This document shows, piece after piece, positions 14,535-23,561 of a stretch of DNA of 64,000 nt (within the stretch, counting starts at the first letter, position 1; every line of letters starts with the position of its first letter). The notes beneath the pieces are model-generated. The model worked only from the letters and a program-made list of their open reading frames with translations, ran no database searches and was not told the origin of the DNA. The DNA comes from Wagnerdoeblera intermedia (GTDB lineage: Bacteria > Pseudomonadota > Alphaproteobacteria > Rhodobacterales > Rhodobacteraceae). The position numbers and the translations under genes were made by a program. The stretch lies in NCBI RefSeq assembly GCF_042647465.1, contig NZ_JBHRVN010000004.1. One strand, written 5' to 3'.

Positions 14535-17071
14535 GCGATACTGACGGCAAAAAACCCCTCGGGCTGGGTGGCGGGACGCGTGGTCCGGGCCAGGTGAAGC
14601 AAAGCTTCAGCCACGGCCGCACGAAATCCGTTGCTGTGGAGGTCAAACGCAAACGCGTTGTGGTCCCCCAAAAGCCTGGCGGTGCCGGTGGTGCCGGCGG
14701 CTCCTCGCATTCTCTCGGGGATCCCTCGAAGCGCCCGGCCGGCATCTCCGATGCTGAGATGGAACGCCGTCTCGCTGCTCTGCGCGCTGCAAAAGCGCGC
14801 GAGGCAGACGAGGCTGCACAGCGTGCTGCTGATGAAAAGGCACGCGAAGAAGAACGCCAGCGCAAGCGTGAAGAGCTTGAAGCCCGCGAACGCGAAGAGC
14901 GTGAGCGTGCAGAAGCTGCTGCCCGCAAGGCGGAAGAAGAAGCCCGCCTGAAAGCGGAAGAGGATGCAAAAGCCAAGCGCGAGGCAGAGATTGCCCGCCG
15001 CGCCGCCAATGCTCCGGCCCGCGTTGCTGCGGCCACCGCAACCCCCGGCTCGCCGGCGGATGAACAGCGCCCGACCCCGAACCGCCCTGCACCGGCAAAC
15101 ACCGTGCAGCGCAAGGCCGAGCGTGAACGCGAAGAGCGTGGCAACAACCGTGCCCGCACCGGTGACGAAGGTCGCCGTGCAGGCAAGCTGACCCTGTCGA
15201 ACGCGACCTCGGAAGAGGGCGGTCGTCAGCGTTCGCTGGCTGCGATGAAGCGCAAGCAGGAAAAAGCCCGTCAGAAAGCCATGGGTTTCGGCCAGAAAGC
15301 CGAAAAACAGGTTCGTGACGTGCAGCTGCCTGAGACCATCGTCGTTCAGGAACTGGCGAACCGGATGGCCGAACGTGCTGCCGATGTCGTCAAGTCCCTG
15401 ATGAAGATGGGCATGATGGTCAGCATGAACCAGGCCATCGATGCGGATACTGCTGAGCTTGTGATCGAAGAATTCGGCCACAAAGCCGTGCGCGTCTCTG
15501 ACTCGGACGTGGAACAGGTCATCGACACCGTCGTCGACTCGGAAGAAAATCTGCTGCCGCGTGCGCCGGTCGTTACCATCATGGGTCACGTTGACCATGG
15601 TAAGACCTCGCTTCTCGACCGCATCCGCAAAGCCAATATCGCGACCGGTGAAGCCGGCGGGATCACCCAGCACATCGGTGCTTACCAGGTGAAAACGCCT
15701 TCGGGTCAGCTGGTGACTTTCCTCGATACCCCTGGCCACGCAGCGTTTACCTCGATGCGGGCCCGTGGTGCGAATGTCACCGACATCGTGGTCCTGGTCG
15801 TTGCAGCGGATGACGCTGTGATGCCGCAGACCGTTGAGGCGATCCACCACGCGAAAGCGGCGGGCGTTCCGATCATCGTGGCCATCAACAAGATGGACAA
15901 GCATTCGGCGAACCCGACGAAAGTGCGTACCGACCTTCTGCAGCACGAAATCGTTGTGGAAGCCATGTCGGGTGACGTCCAGGACGTCGAAGTCTCGGCT
16001 CATACGGGCATGGGCATCGACAAGCTTCTGGAAGCCATCTCACTGCAGGCAGAGATCCTTGAGCTGAAGGCCAACCCGAACCGTGACGGTATGGGTGCTG
16101 TGGTTGAAGCCAAACTCGACGTCGGCCGTGGTCCGGTTGCCACCGTTCTGGTTCAGAACGGCACTCTGCGCAAAGGCGATATCTTCGTCGTCGGCCAGAA
16201 GTGGGGTAAGGTTCGTGCGCTGCTGAACGACAAAGGCGAAACCATTACTGAGGCCGGTCCTTCGACCCCGGTCGAAGTTCTGGGTCTCAACGGCACGCCT
16301 TCGGCTGGTGACGTTCTGAACGTCGTTCCGACCGAAGCGCAGGCCCGTGAGATTGCTGACTATCGTGAGCAGACCACCAAGGACAAACGCGCCGCTGCCG
16401 GTGCTGCAACCACGCTGGAACAGCTGATGGCGAAAGCCAAAGCCGATCTGAACGTGGCAGAGCTGCCGGTCATCGTGAAAGCGGACGTTCAGGGTTCGGC
16501 TGAAGCCATCGTTCAGGCGCTGGAAAAAGTCGGCAACGAAGAAGTCCGTGTCCGCATCCTGCACTATGGTGTCGGCGCGATCACCGACTCGGACGTTGGT
16601 CTGGCAGAAGCCTCGAAAGCACCGATCCTGGCGTTCAACGTGCGTGCCAATGCGATGGCCCGTTCGTCGGCCCAGCAGAAAGGTGTCGAGATCCGCTACT
16701 ACTCGATCATCTACGATCTGCTGGATGACATCAAAAAGGCGGCCTCGGGCCTGCTCAAAGCCGAAGTGCGCGAACACTTCATCGGCTATGCGCAGATCAA
16801 GGAAGTCTTCCGCATCACCGGCGTTGGCAACGTGGCTGGCTGTCTCGTTACCGAAGGTGTCGCCCGTCGTTCGGCTGGTGTGCGTCTTCTGCGCGACAAC
16901 GTGGTTATCCACGAAGGCACGCTCAAGACCCTCAAGCGCTTCAAAGACGAAGTCAAAGAAGTGCAGTCGGGTCAGGAGTGCGGCATGGCCTTTGAGCGTT
17001 ATGAAGACGTTCGTGCGGGCGATGTCATCGAGATCTTCGAGCGCGAGACGGTGGAACGCACCCTCGCCTGA
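14531..17071 (+). CDS. infB: translation initiation factor IF-2
   Basis: GTPase that brings fMet-tRNA to the 30S subunit. 846 residues. The N-terminal third (about 70-220) is highly charged, Ala/Glu/Arg-rich and probably coiled coil. G motifs are GHVDHGKTS (near 351), DTPGHAAF and NKMDK, followed by the IF-2 domains II-IV with KADVQGSAEA. Coupled to the upstream gene by ATGA. Last gene of the operon: rbfA and truB, which often follow infB, lie elsewhere in this window. Confidence 0.97.
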   Translation: MSDTDGKKPLGLGGGTRGPGQVKQSFSHGRTKSVAVEVKRKRVVVPQKPGGAGGAGGSSHSLGDPSKRPAGISDAEMERRLAALRAAKAREADEAAQRAADEKAREEERQRKREELEAREREERERAEAAARKAEEEARLKAEEDAKAKREAEIARRAANAPARVAAATATPGSPADEQRPTPNRPAPANTVQRKAEREREERGNNRARTGDEGRRAGKLTLSNATSEEGGRQRSLAAMKRKQEKARQKAMGFGQKAEKQVRDVQLPETIVVQELANRMAERAADVVKSLMKMGMMVSMNQAIDADTAELVIEEFGHKAVRVSDSDVEQVIDTVVDSEENLLPRAPVVTIMGHVDHGKTSLLDRIRKANIATGEAGGITQHIGAYQVKTPSGQLVTFLDTPGHAAFTSMRARGANVTDIVVLVVAADDAVMPQTVEAIHHAKAAGVPIIVAINKMDKHSANPTKVRTDLLQHEIVVEAMSGDVQDVEVSAHTGMGIDKLLEAISLQAEILELKANPNRDGMGAVVEAKLDVGRGPVATVLVQNGTLRKGDIFVVGQKWGKVRALLNDKGETITEAGPSTPVEVLGLNGTPSAGDVLNVVPTEAQAREIADYREQTTKDKRAAAGAATTLEQLMAKAKADLNVAELPVIVKADVQGSAEAIVQALEKVGNEEVRVRILHYGVGAITDSDVGLAEASKAPILAFNVRANAMARSSAQQKGVEIRYYSIIYDLLDDIKKAASGLLKAEVREHFIGYAQIKEVFRITGVGNVAGCLVTEGVARRSAGVRLLRDNVVIHEGTLKTLKRFKDEVKEVQSGQECGMAFERYEDVRAGDVIEIFERETVERTLA

Positions 17072-17091
17072 TCGCAGGATCAATAAAATTG

Positions 17092-17120
17092 AAAAGGCGG
17101 GTCTTCGGATCCGCCTTTTT
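17092..17120 (+). terminator. infB operon terminator
   Basis: Stem AAAAGGCGGGTC / GATCCGCCTTTT with one G-U pair and TTCG loop, followed by a T run. Also positioned to end the convergent hydrolase gene. Confidence 0.85.
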
Positions 17121-17127
17121 CTTTGTC

Positions 17128-17844
17128 TCAGGCTTTGTCCTGGCGTGTGACTTCAGCGACCAGGGCGACCAGGGCAGAGGTCACGACCTCGGGCTGTTCC
17201 ATCGGGGTCATATGGCCTGCCTCTTTTACGCGCAGGAACCTGGCGCGCGGGATCAGCGCGGCCATCTGCTCGTGCAGGGCCATAGGGGTGATCCGGTCTT
17301 CCTCACCACAGAGGATCAGGACGGGGCAGGTCAGGCTGGCCAGAAGTCTGCGGGTATCCGGTCGCTCAAGCAGGCTCTGGCGGATGAAAACCTCAGCGCC
17401 AAGGCGGGCCGTCATGGCCTGGATGCGGGTGGCGATATCGCCTTTGCTGATATTTTGCGGTGCCAGATAGCTTGCCAGCAGCCGGTCGCCCATGCCGATA
17501 AAGCGGGAGCCGTTCTGCACGGATTTCACCATGGCGAGGCGGCGGGCCTCAGCTTCCGGCGTGTCCGGCAGCATGGTGGTGTCCAGAAGCCCAAGGCCGA
17601 GGACCCTTGCCGGGGCGAGCCGGCAGATTCCCTGAGCAACGATGCCGCCTAGCGAAAAGCCCGTGAGGATGAAATCCCCGGAGTGCTCCGCCAGAACCTG
17701 GCGGGCGAGGGCCTCAAGGTTCTCACCTTGGGTGATATCGGCCACTGTCACATCCGCCACCAGCGACAGCGGCGCGATCTGGTCCCGCCAGAGGTCCGCA
17801 TCATTGAGGGTGCCGGGGATCAGGACAAGCGAGGGGCGGGGCAT
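17128..17844 (-). CDS. alpha/beta hydrolase
   Basis: 238 residues with the alpha/beta hydrolase triad: nucleophile elbow GFSLGG, acid in CGEEDRITP and His in EAGHMTP. No lid insertion. Similar small hydrolases act as esterases or carboxylesterases; the substrate cannot be told from sequence. It lies 69 bases downstream of the CoA-transferase gene in the same direction and could belong to that acyl-CoA unit. Confidence 0.85.
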   Translation of the reverse strand: MPRPSLVLIPGTLNDADLWRDQIAPLSLVADVTVADITQGENLEALARQVLAEHSGDFILTGFSLGGIVAQGICRLAPARVLGLGLLDTTMLPDTPEAEARRLAMVKSVQNGSRFIGMGDRLLASYLAPQNISKGDIATRIQAMTARLGAEVFIRQSLLERPDTRRLLASLTCPVLILCGEEDRITPMALHEQMAALIPRARFLRVKEAGHMTPMEQPEVVTSALVALVAEVTRQDKA

Positions 17845-17913
17845 GGGGGTATCCTCAGGAAACGATGGGAAAAGGATACTCTCTGCCTCCGCCTGCGACC
17901 AGCACAGCGCGTG

Positions 17914-19017
17914 TCAGACCTGGCGCGGCTTTTGCGGCAGGCTGGGGACTGCCCCATAGGCACGCTCTTCCCCGGCAAAGCGGGGGGCGGGGGCAGGGTA
18001 GCTGACCTGACCCTGCGGGGTCCCAACCGTGATGCGCCGCAGATGCGGATGGCGCGAGAGGGCCGCCATATCGTTCACAAAGGCGAAGGCGATATCCGCG
18101 CGGCTCAGGACCGCGGCCGCTTCCTCAGCACTCAGAGCGGCCAGGGCTGCAGCGACCCGGGCGTCGGTCTCAGAGCGGTTTTGTACCCGCGCCAGGTTCG
18201 TCGCAAAGCGGGCGTCCTGGCCCAAAGCAGCCTCGCCAAGAAGCTCAGCCGCCAGGCTGCGCCATTCGCGGTCATTTTGCACCGACAGCAGAATCTGCCC
18301 GCCGCAGCGGCAGTCAAAGACACCATAGGGCGCGATCGAGGGATGTCTCAGCCCGTTGCGACCTGGCGGTTGCCCGGCTTCCGCGTTCAGAAGCGGCACA
18401 GTCAGCCAGTCCGCCATGACGTCAAACATCGAGATATGGATATCCGCGCCCTGGCCCGTGACCCCGCGCCGGATCAGCGCCTCCAGGATCGCGGCATGGG
18501 CGGTGGCACCGGTGGCGATATCGACCACTGAAATTCCCACCCGGGCCGGGGACTCCGGTCCGCCGGTCAGTGAGGCGAGCCCGGATTCGGCCTGGATCAG
18601 CAGATCATAAGCCTTGCGCGAGGCCATGGGGCCGCTTTCGCCGTAACCGCTGATCACGCAGCTGATGAGGCGCGGGTTGTGCTTTTGCAGGGCCTCAGCG
18701 CTGAACCCGAGCCGTGCCAGCGCGCCAGGTTTCAGGTTTTGCACCAGGACATCGGCGCCGCTTAGCAGATCCCACAGGACCTGGCGGTCGGCCTCCAGGC
18801 TCAGATCCGCAACCACCACCTCTTTGCCGCGATTGAGCCAGACGAAATAGCTCGACTGCCCCTTTGCCGCGCGGTCATAGCCACGGGCGAAATCGCCCTC
18901 GGGGCGCTCGATGCGGATCACCCGCGCGCCTGCATCCGCAAGGCGTGAGGTGGCAAAGGGGGCCGCGACCGCCTGTTCCACCGCAATGACCGTCAGCCCC
19001 TCCAGCGGCAGCACCAT
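17914..19017 (-). CDS. CaiB/BaiF-type (class III) CoA-transferase
   Basis: Transfers CoA between carboxylic acids by a covalent aspartyl intermediate. 367 residues; the family start LEGLTVIAVEQAVAAPFAT, the LNRGKE segment, and KAYDLLIQAESGLASLTG containing the likely catalytic Asp. The ATG at 19017 overlaps the dehydrogenase stop (TGATG), so the pair is co-translated. Acid and donor are unknown. Confidence 0.9.
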   Translation of the reverse strand: MVLPLEGLTVIAVEQAVAAPFATSRLADAGARVIRIERPEGDFARGYDRAAKGQSSYFVWLNRGKEVVVADLSLEADRQVLWDLLSGADVLVQNLKPGALARLGFSAEALQKHNPRLISCVISGYGESGPMASRKAYDLLIQAESGLASLTGGPESPARVGISVVDIATGATAHAAILEALIRRGVTGQGADIHISMFDVMADWLTVPLLNAEAGQPPGRNGLRHPSIAPYGVFDCRCGGQILLSVQNDREWRSLAAELLGEAALGQDARFATNLARVQNRSETDARVAAALAALSAEEAAAVLSRADIAFAFVNDMAALSRHPHLRRITVGTPQGQVSYPAPAPRFAGEERAYGAVPSLPQKPRQV

Positions 19018-20180
19018 CAAAAGCTCCTCGGCAGGCCCAGGATATGTTCGGCGACGTAAGAGAGGATCAGGTTGGTCGAAATCGGCGCGACCTGGTAAAG
19101 CCGCGTCTCGCGGAATTTCCGCTCAACATCATATTCACAGGCAAAGCCGAAGCCGCCGTGAAACTGAATGCAGGCATTGGCCGCCTCCCAGGAGGCTTTG
19201 GCCGCGAGATATTTCGCCATATTGGCCTGGGCCCCGCAGTCGAGCCCTGCGTCATAGCGCCGGCAGGCTTCATAGCGCATGAGATTGGCGGCCTCGATCT
19301 CGATGAAGGCCTCGGCGATCGGGAACTGCACGCCCTGGTTCTGGCCGATGGGACGGCCAAAGACCACGCGCTCTTTGGCGTATTGGGTGACCTTATCAGT
19401 GAACCAATAGCCGTCCCCGATGCATTCCGCCGCGATCAGCGTGCGCTCAGCATTCAGCCCGGTGAGGATATATTTAAAGCCCTGGCCCTCTTCGCCGATC
19501 AGATTGTCGGCGGGGATTTCAAGCTCATCAAAGAAGACCTCATTGGTCTCATGGTTGACCATATTGAGGATGGGCCGGATCACCATGCCCGACTTCATCG
19601 CCTCTTTCACATCGACCAGAAAAATCGACAGGCCTTCCGATTTCTTCTTCACCTCGGCAAGCGGCGTGGTGCGCGCCAGCAGGATCATCAGATCTGAATG
19701 CTGAATGCGGCTGATAAAGACCTTCTGTCCGTTGATGACATAGCGGTCGCCGCGCTTGACGGCGGTGGTTTTGATTTTTGTGGTGTCGGTGCCGGTGGTG
19801 GGTTCGGTCACCGCCATGCTCTGCAGGCGCAGCTCGCCGCTGGCGATTTTTGGCAGATAGAACCGGCGTTGTGCCTCTGATCCGTGGCGGATCAGGGTGT
19901 TCATATTATACATCTGCCCGTGGCAGGCGCCGGAATTGCCGCCCGCGCGGTTGATCTCTTCCATGATGACGGAGGCTTCCGTCAGCCCCAGGCCGGAGCC
20001 GCCGTAAGCCTCAGGGATCAGGGCCGCCATCCAGCCCGCTTTGGTCAGCGCTGCGACGAAGTCCTCCGGATAGCCCCGCGCCTCATCCACTTTGCGGTGA
20101 TATTCGGCGGGAAAGTCTGCGCAGAGCGCGCGGACGGCATCGCGGATGTCCTGGAAGGTGTCTTCGGCAGCGCGGGTCAT
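19017..20180 (-). CDS. acyl-CoA dehydrogenase
   Basis: 387 residues, full-length ACAD fold: FAD/substrate motifs QSMAVTEPTTGTD, RYVINGQKVFISR, VVFGRPIGQNQGVQFPIAEAF and FHGGFGFACEYDVER. The usual C-terminal IYEGT with the catalytic Glu reads LYQVAPIST; a Glu in GLNAERTL lies where isovaleryl-CoA dehydrogenase keeps its base, so a branched-chain type enzyme is possible. Coupled to the CoA-transferase, suggesting activation then oxidation of one acid. A palindrome at 20240-20263 lies in its upstream region. Confidence 0.9.
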   Translation of the reverse strand: MTRAAEDTFQDIRDAVRALCADFPAEYHRKVDEARGYPEDFVAALTKAGWMAALIPEAYGGSGLGLTEASVIMEEINRAGGNSGACHGQMYNMNTLIRHGSEAQRRFYLPKIASGELRLQSMAVTEPTTGTDTTKIKTTAVKRGDRYVINGQKVFISRIQHSDLMILLARTTPLAEVKKKSEGLSIFLVDVKEAMKSGMVIRPILNMVNHETNEVFFDELEIPADNLIGEEGQGFKYILTGLNAERTLIAAECIGDGYWFTDKVTQYAKERVVFGRPIGQNQGVQFPIAEAFIEIEAANLMRYEACRRYDAGLDCGAQANMAKYLAAKASWEAANACIQFHGGFGFACEYDVERKFRETRLYQVAPISTNLILSYVAEHILGLPRSF

Positions 20181-20239
20181 GGATCTCTCATGGCAGTTCG
20201 GTCTGCGCTGAGAGTGTGCGGCGGGCTGCTATAAGTCAA

Positions 20240-20263
20240 ATATCTGTATTCTCTGACAGATAT
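20240..20263. promoter_or_regulatory. operator-like palindrome upstream of the acyl-CoA dehydrogenase gene
   Basis: ATATCTGT, 8-nt spacer, ACAGATAT, a perfect 8+8 inverted repeat in AT-rich sequence 60-83 bases before the start codon. No regulator gene adjoins, so its protein is unknown. Confidence 0.5.
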
Positions 20264-20301
20264 CGCGTGATCTTATGGCAGCCCCCCCGGCAGGCGCGGG
20301 A

Positions 20302-21111
20302 TCAGAAATTCAGCTCAAAACCCGGCAGGCGCAGCTCTTTCATCAGGTCGCGCAGTTCCTGGCGGGCCGCGACGTTCGAGATGCTGAGGCTTTCGACACC
20401 GACATCTTTCAGATCCAGAAGCGTCAGCCCGCGCGGGAACAGTTCGCGGAAGATAACCCGCTCGGAGAAACCGGGGATCACGCGGAAGCCAATGCGGCGC
20501 GAGAGATCTTCCAGCGCTTTGCCGACCTTCTTCTTGTTATGCATCTGCTGGGCACCAAGGCGGTTGCGCAGCACGATCCAGTCGATCGGCTTCAGCCCGG
20601 CCTGGGCGCGCAGCTGACGGGCCTGCCAGACCATCTCGGCGTAGATCGAGGGGCCTTTGATCTTGCCGGTCTCAGGCTCAATGCGGGCCAGCAGGTCAAA
20701 ATCGACAAAGCTGTCGTTCATGGGCGTAATCAGCGTATCGGCCAGCGAATGGGCCAGCTGGCTCAGCCGCGTGTGGCTGCCGGGACAGTCGATCAGGATG
20801 AAATCGCACAGCTGGTCAAGTTCAGCCACCACCGAGGACAGGCGGTGGTCAGTGGCGTTCTCGCCAGGTTGCAGCGCGCCTGCAGCCACATCCGGCAGAT
20901 CGCGCAGAATGGGCGTCGGCAGGTTCAGCCCGGTCTGCTGCAGATAGGCCATGCGGTTTTCAATATAGCGCCCGAAGCTGCGCTGGCGCAGGTCCAGATC
21001 AACCGCGCCGACCCGAAAGCCCGCCCGTACCAGAGCCGTCGCCACATGCATACAGGTCGTGGATTTCCCCGAGCCGCCCTTTTCGTTGCCGACCGCGATG
21101 ATATGCGCCAT
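20302..21111 (-). CDS. mipZ: division-site positioning ATPase MipZ
   Basis: ParA/MinD-type ATPase that forms a polar gradient through ParB and inhibits FtsZ assembly away from midcell. 269 residues; deviant Walker A GNEKGGSGKST (about 8-18), AVDLDLRQRSFGRYIENR, Walker B FILIDCPG, and the MipZ-typical TPMNDSFVDFDLL and VIFRELFPRGLTLLDL. These stretches separate it from plasmid or chromosomal ParA. No parB nearby. Located 42 bases after the glycosyltransferase gene in the same direction. Confidence 0.93.
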   Translation of the reverse strand: MAHIIAVGNEKGGSGKSTTCMHVATALVRAGFRVGAVDLDLRQRSFGRYIENRMAYLQQTGLNLPTPILRDLPDVAAGALQPGENATDHRLSSVVAELDQLCDFILIDCPGSHTRLSQLAHSLADTLITPMNDSFVDFDLLARIEPETGKIKGPSIYAEMVWQARQLRAQAGLKPIDWIVLRNRLGAQQMHNKKKVGKALEDLSRRIGFRVIPGFSERVIFRELFPRGLTLLDLKDVGVESLSISNVAARQELRDLMKELRLPGFELNF

Positions 21112-21153
21112 GTGCCTCTCTCCGAAGTTCTTCCCTCGCGGCTAAAGCCTGCA

Positions 21154-22401
21154 TCACTTTTCCGCAAGCAGGCAGCTTTCATAAAGGCCGATGATCGTGT
21201 CTATTTTGCTGTCCCAGTCGTAGTGCCGCAGCACATGATCCCGCGCCTGCTGCCCGGCTGTGCGCGCTGCGCCGGCGTCCAGAGCCAGGCGGTCCATCAT
21301 GGCGCTGAAGCCCGCAATCAGCGCTTCGGGGGAAGGAACGGGCACCAGCCAGCCGGTCTGCGGTGTGATATAATCGGCAGGTCCGCCGTGATCGGCGGCA
21401 ATCACCGGGCGGGCGCAGGCCATGGCCTCCAGAACCACAGCGCCGCCGGCCTCACGCAGGCTGGGCAGCACCAGGGCGCGGGCCGCGGCCAGCCTCCGGT
21501 TGCACTCGGCCTGAGGCAGAAAGCCGTAAAAGGTGATCCGGTCGGCCACGCCAAGGGCCTCAGCCCTGGCGCGGATCTCAGGCTCCATCACACCATCGCC
21601 GATAATACCGAGCCGTGCGGTTTTGCAGTCCATCCGTGCCAGGGCCTCCGGCAGATACTGCGCGCCCTTCAGTTCGATCAGGAGGCCGATGAACAAAAAC
21701 TCGGGCGGCTCTCCGGTCAGTTCCGTGGGGTGCCACAATGCGCTGTCGATCCCGTTTTCAACCAGTTCAACAATGCGCGCAGGGGTGCCGGTCTCCCGGA
21801 GGGCGAGGGTGGTTCGCGGGTTGGCACTGAGCAGGAGCGCGGCGCGCAGCTTGCCGGGGGAGAGAGCATGAACGAGGCGGCGCAACGGGCGCCAAAGGGC
21901 CATCATGGCTTTGGCATCGAGGCCATCGCTTTGGCCTTTTCCAAAGCCCTCTGCCCTGGAAATATTGCCGTTCATCGGTCCGATCACCACCGGAGCGCCC
22001 ATATCGTAAAGCAAAGACGGCTCGCGGGGGGAGACGGGGATGGGCTGATGCACCACACAGCCGAGCGGGTTTCGCGCGATCAGATCCCGCGCCAGCCGTC
22101 GGGCTTTGCGCTGCGAGAGATGGCGGCTCAGGTAGCCCAAGGTGAAATAGGCCAGCCGGTCGGGCAGCCTGCGTCCCATCTGCCAGCAAAGCCGGTTCAG
22201 AAAGGTATCGGGAAGGTAGTGGAGCCTCTCCGCTTCAGCCGGGAAAAGCAGGCTCAGCTCGGCGCGGCTGCGTTCATGCACGATCAGCTCAGCATCCACG
22301 CCACGTGCGCGCAGCAGCCGGAAGTAATGCACGGGCAAAGCGGCCTCACCGCCCATTTGCAGCGATGCATGTTCGGCCACCAGCAGGATACGCATTGCCA
22401 T
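21154..22401 (-). CDS. GT4-type glycosyltransferase
   Basis: 415 residues, two Rossmann (GT-B) halves. The C-terminal half has FIGLLIELKGAQYLPEAL and the nucleotide-sugar motif REAGGAVVLEAMACARPVI with its paired Glu residues. Three start codons lie close together (22404, 22401, 22395); 22401 has the best distance from GGGGAGG. Acceptor and sugar unknown. The frame continues ~90 codons upstream through rpmE-opposed DNA without a start signal, so the longer form is rejected. Confidence 0.85.
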   Translation of the reverse strand: MAMRILLVAEHASLQMGGEAALPVHYFRLLRARGVDAELIVHERSRAELSLLFPAEAERLHYLPDTFLNRLCWQMGRRLPDRLAYFTLGYLSRHLSQRKARRLARDLIARNPLGCVVHQPIPVSPREPSLLYDMGAPVVIGPMNGNISRAEGFGKGQSDGLDAKAMMALWRPLRRLVHALSPGKLRAALLLSANPRTTLALRETGTPARIVELVENGIDSALWHPTELTGEPPEFLFIGLLIELKGAQYLPEALARMDCKTARLGIIGDGVMEPEIRARAEALGVADRITFYGFLPQAECNRRLAAARALVLPSLREAGGAVVLEAMACARPVIAADHGGPADYITPQTGWLVPVPSPEALIAGFSAMMDRLALDAGAARTAGQQARDHVLRHYDWDSKIDTIIGLYESCLLAEK

Positions 22402-22533
22402 CATAGCCTCCCCGGCGTGAGCCCTGCCCCCTCGGCGAGGGTGAGGGCGCGGGGCCGCGCTTGTCAATCGGGATCTCGGAACGGACGTCGGAACGGGATT
22501 GTGCGCAGAGCCGAAACCCGGGGGGCAGAAACG

Positions 22534-22559
22534 AAAAAAGCGCAGCCGAAGCTGCGCCT
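22534..22559 (-). terminator. rplS-rpmE terminator
   Basis: Stem GCGCAGC/GCTGCGC (22540-22546 with 22551-22557), four-base loop, followed leftward by six T. Confidence 0.85.
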
Positions 22560-22583
22560 TTCCCGTATCCGAAGATCTCAGGC

Positions 22584-22805
22584 TCAGAAGCCGAGGCCTG
22601 CGTATTTGTTTTTGAACTTCGACACGCGGCCGCCGGTGTCCATCAGACGCGAATTGCCGCCGGTCCATGCCGGGTGAGCAAGCGGGTCGATGTCCAGCGC
22701 AAGGGTGTCACCCTCTTTGCCGTAGGTCGAGAAGGTCTGATAGGTCGAGCCATCGGTCATTTTGATGGTGATCGAGTGGTAGTCGGGGTGGATACCGTCT
22801 TTCAT
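22584..22805 (-). CDS. rpmE: 50S ribosomal protein L31
   Basis: 73 residues, MKDGIHPDYHSITIKMTDG to YAGLGF. It lacks the CxxC zinc ribbon, so it is the zinc-independent form. Located 11 bases after rplS, sharing its promoter and terminator. Confidence 0.95.
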   Translation of the reverse strand: MKDGIHPDYHSITIKMTDGSTYQTFSTYGKEGDTLALDIDPLAHPAWTGGNSRLMDTGGRVSKFKNKYAGLGF

Positions 22806-22816
22806 CTCTCAGATCC

Positions 22817-23185
22817 TTACTTCGCGCGGTTGGTGGTGATTTCAGCGATACGGGCCGATTTGCCGCGACGCGAACGGAGGTAGTAGAGTTTCGCGCGACG
22901 CACGCGACCACGACGGATCACTTCGATCGAGTCGATGTTGGTCGAGTAGAGCGGGAATACGCGCTCAACGCCTTCGCCGAAGGAGATCTTACGCACGGTG
23001 AAAGCAGCTGCGATGGTCGCGCCGCCTTTACGGGCGATGCAGACGCCTTCGTAGTTCTGAACGCGCGAACGCGTACCTTCGGTTACTTTGTAACCGACGC
23101 GGATGGTATCGCCGGCTTTGAAATCCGGGATGGTCTTGCCGAGAGCGGCGATCTGTTCCGCCTCGAGCTGCGCAATAAGGTTCAT
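22817..23185 (-). CDS. rplS: 50S ribosomal protein L19
   Basis: 122 residues, near the typical length; GDTIRVGYKVTEGTRSRVQNYEGVCIARKG and LYYLRSRRGKSARI identify it. Start ATG at 23185 follows CAGGAGACAGG. In many bacteria rplS ends the rpsP-rimM-trmD operon; here it begins a two-gene rplS-rpmE unit with its own promoter and a leader of about 220 nt. Confidence 0.96.
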   Translation of the reverse strand: MNLIAQLEAEQIAALGKTIPDFKAGDTIRVGYKVTEGTRSRVQNYEGVCIARKGGATIAAAFTVRKISFGEGVERVFPLYSTNIDSIEVIRRGRVRRAKLYYLRSRRGKSARIAEITTNRAK

Positions 23186-23412
23186 GCGCCTGTCTCCTGT
23201 GTTTGCCCGCGGTATTTCCGCGAAGGGATGTCGGGCCAGGAACTCCTGGTCTTCGTCCGGGTCCGCGGTCTGAGAGAGCCTCTCAAAGCGCCCGCCGGAG
23301 TGTGGCCGCGATACTTTTTGACCCGGTGCTTCAGCCGCTGTCTGAGGAAGAAATCAGACGGCATCGGCCATGCCTTCGGGATTCACGCGGGAGATTCCCC
23401 GGTGAACCCCGG
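23186..23412 (-). promoter_or_regulatory. long structured rplS leader
   Basis: About 220 nt between the predicted start point and L19. It contains several short inverted repeats: GTCTGA/TCAGAC, TGAGAG-GCT-CTCTCA and the palindrome CCAGGAGTTCCTGG. A 60-codon frame runs through it but has no family resemblance. Candidate site for autogenous control by a ribosomal protein; this is inference. Confidence 0.45.
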
Positions 23413-23413
23413 G

Positions 23414-23442
23414 GCTATAGGCGCAATCCCTGGTCCGGTCAA
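23414..23442 (-). promoter_or_regulatory. rplS promoter
   Basis: Read leftward: TTGACC (23442-23437), 17-nt spacer, TATAGC (23419-23414). Confidence 0.6.
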
Positions 23443-23505
23443 GCGGATGGGCTGGCAAACTGCCAGGAAAATAAGGGCGAAGGCGCTGTCTCTGGTCGCG
23501 CGCAG

Positions 23506-23534
23506 TTGACGCGCAGGGGGCGGGAAGCTATCGG
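23506..23534 (+). promoter_or_regulatory. truB promoter
   Basis: TTGACG (23506-23511), 17-nt spacer, TATCGG (23529-23534), 27 nt before the truB ATG. Confidence 0.5.
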
Positions 23535-23561
23535 GCGGACTTCCGGCAAAAGGGGACTGAC

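Noticed and set aside
20275..22677. 800-codon plus-strand frame across mipZ and the glycosyltransferase
   Set aside because: Spans two well-supported minus-strand genes and shows no family resemblance.
23182..23364. 60-codon frame in the rplS leader as a leader peptide
   Set aside because: No ribosome site and the frame overlaps the rplS start; the RNA hairpins explain the region better.
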